This document shows, piece after piece, positions 15,650-16,691 of a stretch of DNA of 16,691 nucleotides (the first letter of the stretch is position 1; each line of letters begins with the position of its first letter). Both the position numbers and the translations under genes were made by a program. The notes beneath the pieces are model-generated. The model ran no database searches and was not told where the DNA came from. It saw nothing but the letters and a program-made list of their open reading frames with translations. The stretch is from CAZTXD01 sp964617995 (GTDB lineage: Bacteria > Actinomycetota > Acidimicrobiia > Spongiisociales > ZC4RG35), in assembly GCA_964617995.1 (NCBI GenBank), contig CAZTXD010000077.1, positions 1 to 16,691 of the forward strand, read 5' to 3'.

Positions 15650-16638
15650 TCGCCGAGAGGGTAGAGCGCAACCTGGGCCTCGACCTGGTGCGGGTCACGG
15701 AAACCGCCGCCATGGGGGCAGCCAGATGGCAGGGTCGAGGCGACAAGGAAGCCGCCGATCAAGCGGCGGTGGACGGCATGCGTGCCCATCTGTCCACGCT
15801 CGAGCTCGACGGGGTGGTCGTCATCGGGGAGGGGGAAAAGGACAACGCCCCCATGCTCTTCAACGGCGAGCGGGTCGGGACCGGCACCGGTATGAAGGTC
15901 GATCTTGCGGTGGATCCGGTCGACGGCACCACGCTGACGGCAGCGGGCATGCCGGGGGCGATCGCCGTCATCGCCATCTCCGAGGGTCACGGATCCATGT
16001 ACGGGCCGGGAAGTCTGGTGTACATGGACAAGATCGCCGTCGGCCCGCAGGCCGCAGGGCTGGTGGATCTGGAGGCTCCGGTCAAGGACAACCTGTCCAA
16101 GGTCGCCAAGGCCACCCACCAGGACATTTCCGATCTGACCGTGATCATCCTCGATCGTCCCCGTAACCAGCACTACATCGACGACACCCGGGAGGCGGGT
16201 GCGCGTATCCGGCTGATACGGGACGGCGACATTGCCGCGTCGATAGCCTGCGCCAACTCCGAGACCGGCATCGACGTGCTGTTGGGCATCGGGGGTTCCC
16301 CCGAGGCGGTTCTGTCGGCGGCTGCCCTGGCGTGCATGGACGGAGAGATCCAGTGCCGGCTGTGGCCTCGAGACGACACCGAGGTAGCGATGGCCCGCGA
16401 CGAGGGACTCGACCTCGACCAGGTGCTCACCACCACGGATCTCGTCGACTCCGAGAACATCTTCTTCGCCGCCACCGGGGTGACGGGAGGAGAGTTCCTT
16501 CGTGGCGTGGACTTCTACGGGGGCGGCGCCGCCACCCACTCGGTGATCATGCGCTCCAAGACCGGCTCGATTCGATACATGGACGCCTTCCACAATCTCC
16601 GTAAGTTGCGCGCGATCTCCGCCAACGTCATCGACTGA
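15646..16638 (+). CDS. glpX: Class II fructose-1,6-bisphosphatase
   Basis: A 330-residue GlpX-type phosphatase that hydrolyses fructose-1,6-bisphosphate to fructose-6-phosphate in gluconeogenesis; some members also act on sedoheptulose-1,7-bisphosphate. The metal and substrate sites are visible: GRGDKEAAD with Asp33, VVIGEGEKDNAPML (57-71), DPVDGTTL with Asp90 and Asp93, GPGSLVYMDKIAVG (120-133) and GIGGSPEAVLSAAAL with Glu220. This is normal for actinobacteria, which often rely on class II enzymes. ATG 15646 overlaps the thiolase stop, showing coupling; pairing with a thiolase may link acetyl-CoA use and gluconeogenesis (inference). A long inverted repeat begins 3 bp after the stop. Confidence 0.96.
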   Translation: MIAERVERNLGLDLVRVTETAAMGAARWQGRGDKEAADQAAVDGMRAHLSTLELDGVVVIGEGEKDNAPMLFNGERVGTGTGMKVDLAVDPVDGTTLTAAGMPGAIAVIAISEGHGSMYGPGSLVYMDKIAVGPQAAGLVDLEAPVKDNLSKVAKATHQDISDLTVIILDRPRNQHYIDDTREAGARIRLIRDGDIAASIACANSETGIDVLLGIGGSPEAVLSAAALACMDGEIQCRLWPRDDTEVAMARDEGLDLDQVLTTTDLVDSENIFFAATGVTGGEFLRGVDFYGGGAATHSVIMRSKTGSIRYMDAFHNLRKLRAISANVID

Positions 16639-16641
16639 CCC

Positions 16642-16691
16642 GTTTTCGCGCATCGAATGCGCGCTATGGCGCGCATTCGATGCGCGAAAAC
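16642..16691. terminator. 23-bp perfect inverted repeat after glpX, probable hairpin terminator
   Basis: Arms 16642-16664 and 16669-16691 are perfectly complementary around a TATG loop, and the right arm reaches the window edge, so the repeat may be longer. Each arm is itself a short palindrome (CGCGCAT-CGA-ATGCGCG, 7 bp), so one long or two small hairpins can form. Placement just after the last gene of a unit favours a terminator, but the flanks are TTTT before and AAAA after, not the usual T-run after. A dispersed palindromic repeat family is the alternative. Confidence 0.6.

Noticed and set aside
16642..16691. Classical Rho-independent terminator with T-run
   Set aside because: The hairpin is flanked by TTTT at its 5' side and AAAA at its 3' side on the plus strand, the opposite of the textbook order. 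It is kept only as a probable hairpin terminator.

Overview
High-GC, gene-dense actinobacterial chromosome. The class Acidimicrobiia is my best guess, from gene content and the threonine-rich lipoprotein linker; this is inference, since no marker gene for taxonomy is present. The window holds sixteen protein genes, one cut by the left edge. No tRNA, rRNA, CRISPR array, insertion sequence, phage gene, toxin-antitoxin pair or biosynthetic cluster was seen. Most of the window is ordinary core metabolism and envelope genes.

Layout. Positions 1-2321 (minus) carry the solute-binding lipoprotein and the ATPase of a sugar-type (CUT1-like) ABC importer; the permeases are not between them. Positions 2322-2664 are a divergent control region with a duplicated element of about 50 bp. 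Positions 2665-5346 (plus) carry a tandem HD-GYP/LuxR regulator, then a coupled SRPBCC-protein and membrane-protein pair. Positions 5452-8050 (minus) are a tightly coupled three-gene unit: a membrane protein of unknown function, a DUF952 protein and a membrane-anchored EAL c-di-GMP phosphodiesterase. Positions 8103-10330 (minus) are the lysC-asd pair, the first two steps of the aspartate pathway to lysine, DAP, threonine and methionine. Diverging from it is a membrane-anchored cyclophilin (10479-11261). Then comes a PHP phosphoesterase translationally coupled to the lipid II flippase murJ (11369-13779). A convergent minus pair, methylmalonyl-CoA epimerase and an acyl-CoA carboxylase epsilon-like subunit (13758-14379), faces murJ. 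It diverges from thiolase and class II fructose-1,6-bisphosphatase (14468-16638), and the window ends in a 23-bp perfect inverted repeat.

Expression style. Six or seven of the transcription-unit starts have a TANNNT -10-like hexamer only 6-10 nt before the start codon, with no Shine-Dalgarno (SD) sequence, which suggests leaderless mRNAs. Downstream genes start inside 4-8 bp overlaps (ATGA, GTGA). Only two strong SD sequences were noticed: one before the solute-binding protein, and one inside lysC exactly where the separate regulatory beta subunit would start.

The most interesting items are the duplicated element at 2445-2627, the internal lysC start, the nested palindrome at the right edge, and two inverted repeats in the lysC/cyclophilin promoter region. 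I found no convincing evidence of an entirely new multi-gene system.
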